Positions 1-5,834 are shown, counted from the first letter of the stretch. The stretch is DNA of 7,426 bases from JANQQZ01 sp039179915 (GCA_039179915.1 JBCDEF010000140.1:1-7426), one strand, 5' to 3'. Numbers and translations are program-made. Notes: generated by a model from the sequence alone, not told the origin.

Positions 1-468
1 CGAATACCACTGCTCGTCCGAGTCGCTGCTATCGACTTCGTCCCACTGCGGCGGCGTGAACTCACCCATCCGCTCGAGCTGCTCCTTGGTCACATCCATC
101 CCGACCTCGCCCTCGTCGCGATCGAACCGGAGCGACTCGAAAGGCACAGCGACCTTCGTGCCGCCGAAGCCGAGGAAATCATCGAATTGGATGATCACAT
201 CAGAGATTTCGCCTGACCCGCGGTCGATCAGCAGATCGTCGATGGTGCCGACCGCCTCGTTGTTGGCGTTGACCACATCGGCGCCTTCGAGGGTCTCGTG
301 CTGGACGAACCGCATGTCCGAGACGCGCAGCTGCTTGCGGTCAGACTGGTGATCGGTCTGTCGCTCTGGCTGGCGGTCGCCATACTGCGCCGCGGCCGGT
401 GCAGACAGACCCATGGCCAGGCCGGCGGTAATCATGAGAGCGGGGATCGAACTTGTCTTGATATGCAT
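1..468 (-). CDS. Exported PRC-barrel domain protein (3' end beyond window)
   Basis: Reading from an ATG at 468 to the left edge gives 156 uninterrupted codons with no stop, so the C-terminus is missing. Residues 1-27 look like a Sec signal peptide: a short basic start (MHIK), a hydrophobic run, and an AxA site in SAPAAAQ with likely cleavage before Q28. A hydrophilic Q/R/D-rich linker (about 29-48) follows. A PRC-barrel then spans about 52-132, with the family pattern GADVVN..NEAVGTIDDLLID at 62-82, strand-forming ISDVIIQF at 88-95, and FLGFGGTKVAVPF at 98-110. The visible end is acidic (DEVDSSDSDEQW). PRC-barrels are small beta-barrel modules that mediate protein or ligand contacts; the exported single-domain kind has no assigned reaction. 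It probably acts in the periplasm or at the envelope. The start has no clear Shine-Dalgarno, but the signal peptide begins right at this ATG, which supports it. Confidence 0.88.
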   Translation of the reverse strand, partial: MHIKTSSIPALMITAGLAMGLSAPAAAQYGDRQPERQTDHQSDRKQLRVSDMRFVQHETLEGADVVNANNEAVGTIDDLLIDRGSGEISDVIIQFDDFLGFGGTKVAVPFESLRFDRDEGEVGMDVTKEQLERMGEFTPPQWDEVDSSDSDEQWYS

Positions 469-995
469 CGTGGAGTCTCGCTATCTTGCTTGCGCACGGG
501 CCAGTGGAATTTGGGTGACCGGCGGCCCGCTTCCCGCATCACACCAAAGAGCTTCGCCAGCCCCGCTGAACCCCGGGTGACCCGCAGATGAATCTTGCTT
601 CATTGTGGAACGTGTCGAACGTCGATCTGAGTTCAGACAAACCGGCACCGCGCGTGCGGCGGGCATGCTGCCAAGACCCGAGCATGAATTCGTCCACAGT
701 CATCGAGCCGCCGCTGCCCCGCCGATGGCGTCGGCCGGCGCGGCTCCCGCTCGGTCGTAGCGGGCGCGGCTCAGTTCCGAGCCCAACTCGCCGAGAGGCA
801 CATCATGCCCATCGGGCGTCACGGCAGCCCGGCCGGATGCCCGGTGACGCCAGCAATACAGAATTCGGAGGCGGTCGGCCGAACGCATCGGCGGTCCGAG
901 AAAGCCGGATCCGATATGCGCCGGATTCGAGAAGCCTTCGGACCGGACCTCCAACGAAGTACGCATATGCGTGCTTTCGGCGGGGTTCCGAGAAG
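469..995. other. Intergenic region with no supported gene
   Basis: About 530 bases lie between the tRNA and the PRC-barrel gene. Open frames exist on both strands, but none shows a recognisable domain, a convincing ribosome site or a consistent codon pattern. The region should hold the PRC-barrel promoter, yet I find no clear -35/-10 pair. Small structures seen are a tandem imperfect 9-bp direct repeat at 605-622 (gtggaacgt then gtcgaacgt, 8 of 9 matching) and a near-palindrome at 957-976. A 54-codon minus-strand ORF at 539-703, whose ATG overlaps the TGA of another open frame, is noted among the rejected items. Confidence 0.5.
957..976. repeat. Imperfect 20-bp palindrome just 3' of tRNA-Ala
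   Basis: The two 10-base halves aagtacgcat and atgcgtgctt pair at 9 of 10 positions around the centre acgcatatgcgt. It starts 20 bases past the 3' end of the minus-strand tRNA. It could help tRNA 3' processing or transcript ending, but no T-run follows on the minus strand, so it is not a canonical intrinsic terminator. It may be chance. Confidence 0.35.
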
Positions 996-1068
996 TGGAG
1001 ACGATCAGGATCGAACTGACGACCTCTTCCATGCCATGGAAGCGCTCTACCAACTGAGCTACGTCCCC
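996..1068 (-). tRNA. tRNA-Ala (anticodon GGC)
   Basis: The minus strand folds into a complete 73-nt cloverleaf. The acceptor stem pairs GGGGACG with CGTCTCC, the D arm is GCTC-AGTTGGTA-GAGC, the anticodon stem is CTTCC/GGAAG with loop ATGGCAT, the variable loop has 5 nt, and the T arm is GTCAG-TTCGATC-CTGAT. Anticodon GGC at positions 34-36 reads alanine codons GCC/GCU. The acceptor stem has the G3:U70 wobble pair, the known main identity element for alanyl-tRNA synthetase, which independently confirms the assignment. The discriminator is A73. CCA is not encoded (CTT follows), so the 3' CCA must be added by nucleotidyltransferase. The gene lies 74 bp downstream of the heptosyltransferase stop on the same strand and has its own likely promoter. 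Confidence 0.97.
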
Positions 1069-1118
1069 GAGATGTATCGCGGCAGCTGGCGTTCCCGCCA
1101 CCAACCCGCAGAGCACAG

Positions 1119-1146
1119 ATAGTAAAGCGGCGCCGGGCCCGGTCAA
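1119..1146 (-). promoter_or_regulatory. Putative sigma70-type promoter for tRNA-Ala
   Basis: On the minus strand, TTGACC (1146-1141; 5 of 6 to TTGACA) and TACTAT (1124-1119; 4 of 6 to TATAAT) are separated by 16 bp. Transcription would start near 1112, about 44 nt before the tRNA 5' end. The -35 box contains the TGA stop codon of the heptosyltransferase gene. The good match, spacing and position support it; no start site has been mapped. Confidence 0.55.
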
Positions 1147-2279
1147 GCCGGCTCTTCGCCCTTGAGCACGGTATCGACCGCTTCCCGGACCCGATCCAGC
1201 CCGATCCGGTCGACCCGGCAGCCTTCCGGGTGGGCGTTGGCCGATTCGGACTCGGGCAGCGTCGGGTCGGCGGTCAGGACGGCCTCGGGCCCAGAAGGCC
1301 GGGTCGGGATCGTCGTCCAGCGGTGATCGGTGGGGCCGAAGAGCGTGACCACGGGCGTGCCCAGGGCCGCGGCGAAGTGCCGGGGCCCCGTGTCGTTGGT
1401 GACCATCACGGCCGCCCTTCGGACCAATGCCTTGAGCCCGCCCAGCGTGCCGCCGATCGCGGGCAGGCTCTCGGCCCTGCTGTTCGGCGTGTGGGCCGCT
1501 TCGGCGATCGATTGGGCCAGATCCGCCTCCGCCGGCGAGCCGTTGACAAACACCCGCAGCCCGTGGGTTGCCGTCAGCCAACGCGCCAGTTCGGCGAACC
1601 GATCCGCCGGCCACCGCTTGGCCGGGTTGTTCCCGCCCGGGTTGAGGATCGCGAACCGCTCGCCGTCGATGTTCGCTTTCGCCAGCAGCTCGTCGGCGGC
1701 GGCTTCGTCCGCATCGCTGACGCCAAGCTCAAGAAACGCGCCCGCCGGCAGCCGGTGATCGCCCGCGCCGTTGGCGGCCTCAAGATCGCCCTCGGCCGAG
1801 CCGCAAGGCACCGCGAGCAGCGCTCCCGCCGCGTGCCAGTAATAGTCCACCGCCGGCACGATCGCCCAAGAACCGTCGCGCTTGGGCGCGCGAAGCCGGT
1901 GCGTGAGCAGAAGCCCGCGGCCGTCGCGGTCGTACCCGATCCGCCGGGGGATGCCCGCCATCCGAGCCGTGAGCGCGGTCGAAAACGAGTTCGTCAGCAG
2001 CAGCGCGGTATCGAACCGGTGGTGCCGCAGCTTGGCCGCCGTGTGTTTGTGGCCCATCATCCCGCCGGGGTGCGCGGGGATCAGTTCGTCGACCAGGCCA
2101 AGGTCTGTATCGAACCCATCGACGACCCCCGCGATGCCCGGCTTGTGAAGCAGCGCGATCGTCGCGCCTGGCAAAGCCTCGCGCACCCGCCGCAGCGCGG
2201 GCGTGGCCATCACCACATCCCCCACCCAGCTCGGCGCGACGGTCAACACATGCAGCGGGTTCTCAGGTGGCTTGGGCAC
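1143..2279 (-). CDS. waaF: GT9-family lipopolysaccharide heptosyltransferase (WaaF-like)
   Basis: A 378-residue protein with the glycosyltransferase family 9 layout. The N-terminal Rossmann half opens with VLTVAPSWVGDVVMATPALR (11-30), where D21 fits the catalytic acidic residue of the WaaC/WaaF family. The C-terminal nucleotide-sugar half has LNPGG..PAKRWPADRFA (212-229) and the signature TNDTGPRHFAAALGTPVV (294-311), then TLFGPTDHRWT (312-322). By family, it transfers heptose from ADP-heptose to the inner core of lipopolysaccharide on the cytoplasmic face of the inner membrane. Length is normal for heptosyltransferase II. The start is GTG: an in-frame TGA three codons upstream (2286-2288) excludes anything longer. 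A later start near V11 would match typical family N-termini. The acceptor sugar is inferred only. A GmhB-like heptose phosphatase nearby (3654-4220) fits the same pathway. Confidence 0.92.
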   Translation of the reverse strand: MPKPPENPLHVLTVAPSWVGDVVMATPALRRVREALPGATIALLHKPGIAGVVDGFDTDLGLVDELIPAHPGGMMGHKHTAAKLRHHRFDTALLLTNSFSTALTARMAGIPRRIGYDRDGRGLLLTHRLRAPKRDGSWAIVPAVDYYWHAAGALLAVPCGSAEGDLEAANGAGDHRLPAGAFLELGVSDADEAAADELLAKANIDGERFAILNPGGNNPAKRWPADRFAELARWLTATHGLRVFVNGSPAEADLAQSIAEAAHTPNSRAESLPAIGGTLGGLKALVRRAAVMVTNDTGPRHFAAALGTPVVTLFGPTDHRWTTIPTRPSGPEAVLTADPTLPESESANAHPEGCRVDRIGLDRVREAVDTVLKGEEPA

Positions 2280-2319
2280 CCAGCATCATTGCACCTTTCT
2301 TGTCCAAACTCATCGGTGG

Positions 2320-2338
2320 CACAGCTCTCCGAGCTGTG
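2320..2338. repeat. Hairpin 1: 8-bp stem, 3-nt loop
   Basis: The arms cacagctc and gagctgtg are perfectly complementary around the loop tcc. On the plus strand G-U pairs could extend the stem, and GCCTTTTTCTT follows, so it superficially resembles an intrinsic terminator in the plus direction; no plus-strand gene lies upstream to be terminated. In the minus direction it sits about 40 bp before the heptosyltransferase start, in its presumed 5' leader. First of four hairpins in this intergenic region. Confidence 0.8.
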
Positions 2339-2353
2339 TTGCCTTTTTCTTCC

Positions 2354-2416
2354 CCCTCGCTCGCGCTTCGGGCTCGTCGGATCCGCGTCTTGACGAGCCC
2401 GAAGCGCAAGCGAGGG
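2354..2416. repeat. Hairpin 2: 25-bp inverted repeat with 13-nt spacer
   Basis: The left arm (2354-2378, starting ccctcgctcgcgcttcggg) and the right arm (2392-2416, ending cgcaagcgaggg) are complementary at 24 of 25 positions. The 13-nt spacer (2379-2391) itself contains GGATCC. As RNA it would form a very stable stem on either strand. From memory, palindromes built on ccctcgct.gcgcttcgggctcg are abundant between genes in many planctomycete genomes, which suggests a dispersed repeat rather than a local regulatory site. Copy number could not be checked here. Confidence 0.88.
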
Positions 2417-2465
2417 TTCTTAGTGTTCTCTCTCCCAGAAAAACAGGCACAAGACCCCCTCCGAC

Positions 2466-2480
2466 CACGCCTCCGGCGTG
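2466..2480. repeat. Hairpin 3: 6-bp stem, 3-nt loop
   Basis: The arms cacgcc and ggcgtg flank the loop tcc, the same loop as in hairpin 1. Alone it could be chance in GC-rich DNA; its place between hairpins 2 and 4 makes it more notable. Confidence 0.55.
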
Positions 2481-2484
2481 CCCA

Positions 2485-2509
2485 CCTCCCCCGCGGGGCG
2501 CGGGGGAGG
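2485..2509. repeat. Hairpin 4: 11-bp GC-rich stem, 3-nt loop
   Basis: The arms cctcccccgcg and cgcgggggagg are perfectly complementary around the loop ggg. It begins four bases after hairpin 3 and ends 26 bases before the ATG of the zinc-ribbon gene. No T-run follows in either direction, so it is not a canonical terminator. It occupies the place where a -35 element for the plus-strand gene would be expected. Confidence 0.75.
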
Positions 2510-2522
2510 ATGCATGAGGCGG

Positions 2523-2528
2523 TACACT
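2523..2528 (+). promoter_or_regulatory. Possible -10 box giving a leaderless start
   Basis: TACACT (4 of 6 to TATAAT) ends seven bases before the A of the ATG at 2536, so transcription starting at the usual distance would begin at or next to the start codon. No Shine-Dalgarno precedes this ATG (the sequence is CTGGTTTCC), which would fit a leaderless mRNA. No -35 match is present upstream. Weak evidence. Confidence 0.25.
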
Positions 2529-2535
2529 GGTTTCC

Positions 2536-3657
2536 ATGCCCGGCAACTCCTTCGACTGGCTCTGGCACTGGCTCGGATACGCCGTCGCGCTCGCGTCGCT
2601 GGGTGTGGTTGTGTGGGCGCTTTTCTGGGATCGGGCTCGAGGCAGGCAGCGCTGCCGGAAGTGCTTCTACGACCTCCGCGACGCAGCAGAGCCCTCGGCC
2701 GAGTCGCCCGTCACCTGCCCCGAGTGTGGCAAAGCACATACCAAACCCAAGCACATGACCAAAACCCACCGGCGGCTGCGCTGGGCGGGGGCTGGTGTGT
2801 TGGCGATGGTCGTTAGTGGGTATGGCCTCTGGGTTGTACCCGATGTCACCGCACGCGGCTGGCGCGCGGGTGTCCCGACGCCGGTGCTGCTTGTACTGTC
2901 GCCGTGGTTGATTGTTCATTACGGCCCGGTTGATCTCGGGAATCCGCGCGAATTCCAGTGGGACAAGCAATCGAGCCGAGGGCTTACGCAACAGAAACGA
3001 CAAGCAGTCAATCAATGGTTGGCCACTGCCAATCGGGTCTCGAACAGGGCACCGGCACACTCACTTGGAGAAGAGCTCTGGACACGCACGGCATGCTTCG
3101 GTCCCACAACGCACTCATGGTGGTACATGTGGGTCGAGGCGATGCAACGTACCGGGCTCGCCCGAGACGGGGACCCGGCGAATGGCAGGCATGTTTCCGG
3201 CGATCTTCGCGGGGCACTGCACTCGGCAATCCGCAGCAGCGACGTCTGGGGCTGGATTGCCCGACGCGAAGCCCGGCTCCGGATGTACTCGACAGTCTCC
3301 ATAGCGCCGGCGGCCACGATTCGTTGGGCCGCGGCCGGGGCTCCTGGATTTGTGTTCAACGGTGAAGAACAGTCGGCATCTCTAAACATCCAAATAGCTC
3401 TTCAGCTGCCGAACGCCTTCGAGTACGGCATCGATTTCAGTAAGAATGGGCTCGGCAACGCTGTCATGATGCGGTTTGCTGCAATCGATGAAGATGGCAA
3501 CACCATTCTTGATGTGCGTGCGACCTACGAGCCGCACGAGCCAGATGCCTGGCGACTCATGCCACGCGGCGCGAACGATCGGCCGATCCCGCAGATTGAA
3601 AATGCTCACTTCGCGAACCGCGTGTGGCACGCGGCTCAGGACGAAGCCTGGCCCTAA
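2536..3657 (+). CDS. Membrane-anchored zinc-ribbon protein of unknown function
   Basis: A 373-residue protein that I do not recognise as any named family. A hydrophobic helix spans about 12-31. A four-cysteine zinc ribbon follows: CRKCFYDL (C40, C43) and CPECG (C61, C64), probably on the cytoplasmic side. A second helix spans about 84-102 and a further hydrophobic stretch about 113-129. The remaining 240 residues are soluble, tryptophan-containing and rich in R, A and D, with no motif I can name. From memory, CxxCxYDLxG...CPECG ribbons next to membrane segments are frequent in Phycisphaerae hypothetical proteins. The start is fixed by an in-frame TGA at 2519-2521 and this first ATG; no Shine-Dalgarno is seen. 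Third codon positions use more A/T (for example CTA AAC ATC CAA ATA GCT CTT) than in the neighbouring genes, suggesting weaker codon selection. Its TAA shares four bases with the convergent gmhB-like stop. Confidence 0.75.
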   Translation: MPGNSFDWLWHWLGYAVALASLGVVVWALFWDRARGRQRCRKCFYDLRDAAEPSAESPVTCPECGKAHTKPKHMTKTHRRLRWAGAGVLAMVVSGYGLWVVPDVTARGWRAGVPTPVLLVLSPWLIVHYGPVDLGNPREFQWDKQSSRGLTQQKRQAVNQWLATANRVSNRAPAHSLGEELWTRTACFGPTTHSWWYMWVEAMQRTGLARDGDPANGRHVSGDLRGALHSAIRSSDVWGWIARREARLRMYSTVSIAPAATIRWAAAGAPGFVFNGEEQSASLNIQIALQLPNAFEYGIDFSKNGLGNAVMMRFAAIDEDGNTILDVRATYEPHEPDAWRLMPRGANDRPIPQIENAHFANRVWHAAQDEAWP

Positions 3658-4220
3658 ACAGGGATCGATTGCGCGGCATCGAGCACACTCGGGTGCGCCC
3701 CCTCCGGCCCGCACCGCAGACAGTGTGCTTCGGGCAGCCCCGCATGGATGCCGGCTTCGACGTCGCGATGGGCGTCGCCGATGAGCCATGAGCGGGAAAG
3801 GTTCAAACCCAGATCGCGTGCGGCCTGCCGCAGCATGCCGCCCGACGGCTTACGCCACGGGTGCTCGCGGGTGAAGCCGGGCACGTCGCCCTTCGGGTGG
3901 AACGGCACGGAGTAGACCGCGCGGATCATCCCCCGGTTGGTCTCGGTGACCAGCAGCTCGCGGACGCGGCGGTTCACGGCCGCGACCTGGGCGATCGTCG
4001 CCGAGCCGCGGGCGACGCAGCCCTGATTGGTCACGATGATCAGCACGAAGCCAGCGTCGTGCAAGACCCGGCACGCCTCGAGCGCGCCGGGCATGAGCTT
4101 CACGCGGACCGGGTCGTACAGATCGCCCGGTTTCCAGTTTGCGGGCGGGTGCGTCGGCACAGGCAGATCGTTGTTGCGGATCAGCGTGTCGTCGCGATCG
4201 ATGAAGACGGCCGGCAGCAT
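3654..4220 (-). CDS. gmhB: HAD-family phosphatase, GmhB-like (heptose 1,7-bisphosphate phosphatase)
   Basis: A 188-residue HAD-IIIA phosphatase. Counting from the ATG at 4220, motif I is DRDDT (8-12: nucleophile D8, acid/base D10), motif II is IIVTNQG with T64, motif III is the lysine of WRKPSGGM (about K124), and motif IV is LIGDAHRD (D149, D153). The order, spacing, RKP and the NQGxxARG-type loop match GmhB and histidinol-phosphatase-like enzymes. GmhB removes the C7 phosphate of D-glycero-manno-heptose 1,7-bisphosphate in the cytoplasm, on the way to ADP-heptose. Two oddities: the zinc-binding cysteine loop of typical GmhB (CxHx...CxC before RKP) is absent, the segment reading VYSVPFHPKGDVPGFTREHP; and motif I has D where G is usual. 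The specificity is therefore inferred, helped by the nearby heptosyltransferase. An in-frame TTG at 4226 is an alternative start. It lies 21 bp after dinB, probably in the same operon. Confidence 0.83.
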   Translation of the reverse strand: MLPAVFIDRDDTLIRNNDLPVPTHPPANWKPGDLYDPVRVKLMPGALEACRVLHDAGFVLIIVTNQGCVARGSATIAQVAAVNRRVRELLVTETNRGMIRAVYSVPFHPKGDVPGFTREHPWRKPSGGMLRQAARDLGLNLSRSWLIGDAHRDVEAGIHAGLPEAHCLRCGPEGAHPSVLDAAQSIPV

Positions 4221-4241
4221 GGGCAAGGCTAGCCGCGCCAG

Positions 4242-5435
4242 CTATTCACGTCGCTTGGGTGTCTTGCGGATCGTTCCCGCCCGGGTGATCGAGCGCGAGC
4301 CGAACTTGCCGTTGATGGCATCAAACGCGGCGTCGAGCTTGCGGCGTTTGTCCGCTTGGGACGCATTCTCGAACAGCCCGAGCTGCGCGGGCTCGCCCGC
4401 GTCGGTCAGCTGGCTGGTGCTGACACCGATCAGACGGACGGGCCGGAAGGCCTTCGATGCCCAGGCGTCGAACAGGTCGCTCGCGGCGGCGAACAGCTCG
4501 GCCGTGTCGTCAGTCGGGCGATCGAGCGTGTGGGCGCGGGTGATGGTCTGGAAGTCGCCGAAGCGGATCTTGACGGTGATGGTCTTTGCTTTGCGCTGCT
4601 TCACTCGGAGCCGGGTGCCGACCTGCTCGGCCTGATCGAGCATGACGGCTCGGACCTCGTCCGGCTCGGCCAGATCGTCGCCGAAGGTCTGCTCGTGGCC
4701 GACGGACTTGGCCAGTCGATCCGGCACAACCGACCGGTCGTCGATGCCGCGCGCAAGCTGGTGGATGCGCTCGCCGAAGGTGCCGAGTTGCGATATCATC
4801 AGGTCGACCGGCAGCTCGCGGAGCTGGCGGATCGTCCGCGCGCCGAGGCGGGCGAGCCTGCGTTCGGCCGAGCCGCCGACGCCGAAGATGGCGGTCACCG
4901 GCAGCGGGTCGAGTGTCTGCTGGATGCGGTCCGCGTCGATCACGGTCAGGCCGTCGGGTTTGTCCATGTCGCTGGCGAGCTTGGCGAGGAACTTGTTGGG
5001 CGCGATGCCGACCGAAACAGTCAGTTGCGTTTCATCAAGCACGCGCTTCCGGATCAGCTTCGCGATCTCGATCGGCGAGCCGACGGCCCGCTGCGAGCCG
5101 GTGACATCGAGGAACGCCTCGTCGATCGAGAGCGGCTGCACGAGGTCGGTCACGCTCTCGAAGATCGAGAAAACCGCACGGCTCGCTTCTTTGTACTTGC
5201 CGAAGCCGCCGCCGACAACGATGGCGTCCGGGCACAGCCGCAGGGCGACGGCCATGGGCATGGCGCTGCGGCAGCCGAAGGCGCGTGCTTCGTAGGACGC
5301 GGCCGCGACGACACCGCGTTTGCCCGCGCCGCCGACGAGCACCGGTTTGCCACGCAGTGCAGGCTCGTCGCGTTGTTCGACCGACGCGAAGAAGGCGTCC
5401 ATGTCGGCGTGGAGGATGGCGCGGGGCGCGGTCAT
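4242..5435 (-). CDS. dinB: DNA polymerase IV (Y-family, translesion)
   Basis: A 397-residue Y-family polymerase, slightly longer than the E. coli enzyme. The catalytic motif ILHADMDAFFASVEQ (7-21) carries the metal ligand D11 and the likely steric-gate F16 that excludes ribonucleotides. SIDEAFLDVTG (103-113) carries D105 and E106. SVGIAPNKFLAKLASDMDKP (141-160) is the family-typical palm segment, and IFGVGGSAERRLARLGA (183-199) is the helix-hairpin-helix thumb. A little-finger domain follows (about 240-345). QLGLF (351-355) matches the beta-clamp-binding consensus QLxLF, followed by a basic tail ending KTPKRRE. It copies past damaged bases at the cost of accuracy, in the cytoplasm. The ATG at 5435 is supported by the homologous N-terminus. 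It starts 9 bp after the stop of the upstream 129-residue ORF, so translation is likely coupled. No LexA-type operator is visible close by. Confidence 0.97.
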   Translation of the reverse strand: MTAPRAILHADMDAFFASVEQRDEPALRGKPVLVGGAGKRGVVAAASYEARAFGCRSAMPMAVALRLCPDAIVVGGGFGKYKEASRAVFSIFESVTDLVQPLSIDEAFLDVTGSQRAVGSPIEIAKLIRKRVLDETQLTVSVGIAPNKFLAKLASDMDKPDGLTVIDADRIQQTLDPLPVTAIFGVGGSAERRLARLGARTIRQLRELPVDLMISQLGTFGERIHQLARGIDDRSVVPDRLAKSVGHEQTFGDDLAEPDEVRAVMLDQAEQVGTRLRVKQRKAKTITVKIRFGDFQTITRAHTLDRPTDDTAELFAAASDLFDAWASKAFRPVRLIGVSTSQLTDAGEPAQLGLFENASQADKRRKLDAAFDAINGKFGSRSITRAGTIRKTPKRRE

Positions 5436-5444
5436 ACCGGCTCG

Positions 5445-5834
5445 CTACAGCATGTCGTCTTCGGGCTCGCCGCTGTCCAGCCGAGCGTTGTTCGAGAACT
5501 CGCTGATGCGGTTGTGCAGCTCGCCCTCGGGCATGCCGAGCTGGTCGGCCAGGTCGCTGACGACTTTCATGTAGGCCAGCCGCAGGCCGGCGAGCACGGT
5601 CACCAGCTCGTCGGCGTTCTCGCCGGTCAGACGCTGGCTGCCGGCGACCTCGACGGCGGTCAGCATCTCGGCCCGCGGCTGCTGGTCCCAGCTTGCCCAG
5701 GGCTCCTGCCGCTCCTCGGCCTGCCGGCGCAGGTGCTCGGGGGCCTCATCGGGGTCGGCCAGGCGGGCGGCGAACACGATCGCGGGCTTGAAGCCCTCGG
5801 CGACAGACTTGATCGCTTTCTCAAACTCACTCAT
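5445..5834 (-). CDS. Acidic protein of unknown function upstream of dinB
   Basis: A 129-residue protein I do not recognise. It is strongly acidic (26 D/E against 13 K/R), has no cysteine, no signal peptide and no membrane segment, so it is probably cytoplasmic. Predicted by eye it is mostly helical: an amphipathic start (SEFEKAIKSVAEGF), a charged stretch DPDEAPEHLRRQAEERQEPW (27-46), and a long helix region (73-115) with ELVTVLAGLRLAYMKVVSDL and LHNRISEF, ending in an acidic tail EPEDDML. Evidence that it is a real gene: it fills the gap between kinase and dinB, lies on the same strand, and ends 9 bp before the dinB ATG. No Shine-Dalgarno is obvious at 5834. The tight coupling suggests co-expression with polymerase IV, but a functional link is only inference. 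Confidence 0.75.
   Translation of the reverse strand: MSEFEKAIKSVAEGFKPAIVFAARLADPDEAPEHLRRQAEERQEPWASWDQQPRAEMLTAVEVAGSQRLTGENADELVTVLAGLRLAYMKVVSDLADQLGMPEGELHNRISEFSNNARLDSGEPEDDML

Noticed and set aside
621..637. String gatctgagttcagac, identical to a conserved stretch of mitochondrial large-subunit rRNA
   Set aside because: The surrounding sequence shows no other rRNA similarity and the bacterial 23S form differs here, so the match is taken as coincidence.
539..703. 54-codon minus-strand ORF (MTVDEFMLGSWQHA...) whose ATG overlaps the TGA of a preceding open frame
   Set aside because: The ATGA overlap suggests coupling, but the preceding frame is the tRNA-crossing artefact, there is no Shine-Dalgarno, third-position GC is not gene-like, and no family is recognisable.
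588..1019. 143-codon plus-strand frame in the intergenic region
   Set aside because: It is arginine/serine/proline-rich without any domain, has no ribosome site, and its end runs into the antisense of the tRNA.
700..1614. 304-codon open frame on the minus strand
   Set aside because: It crosses the tRNA-Ala gene; its peptide DVAQLVERFHGMEEVVSS is the classic artefact of translating a tRNA. Its upstream part is a shifted-frame shadow of the heptosyltransferase gene.
2318..2351. Hairpin 1 plus GCCTTTTTCTT as an intrinsic terminator on the plus strand
   Set aside because: No plus-strand gene lies upstream; the heptosyltransferase there is on the minus strand and begins here. The T-rich tract also starts several bases after the stem, interrupted by GCC.
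1230..2393. 387-codon open frame on the plus strand
   Set aside because: Antisense to the heptosyltransferase. Composition is R/G/P-rich with no domain, as expected for the complement of a GC-rich gene.
2263..3060. 265-codon minus-strand frame across the hairpin region
   Set aside because: It is antisense to the zinc-ribbon gene and reads through all four hairpins. The repeated look of its peptide comes from the palindromes.
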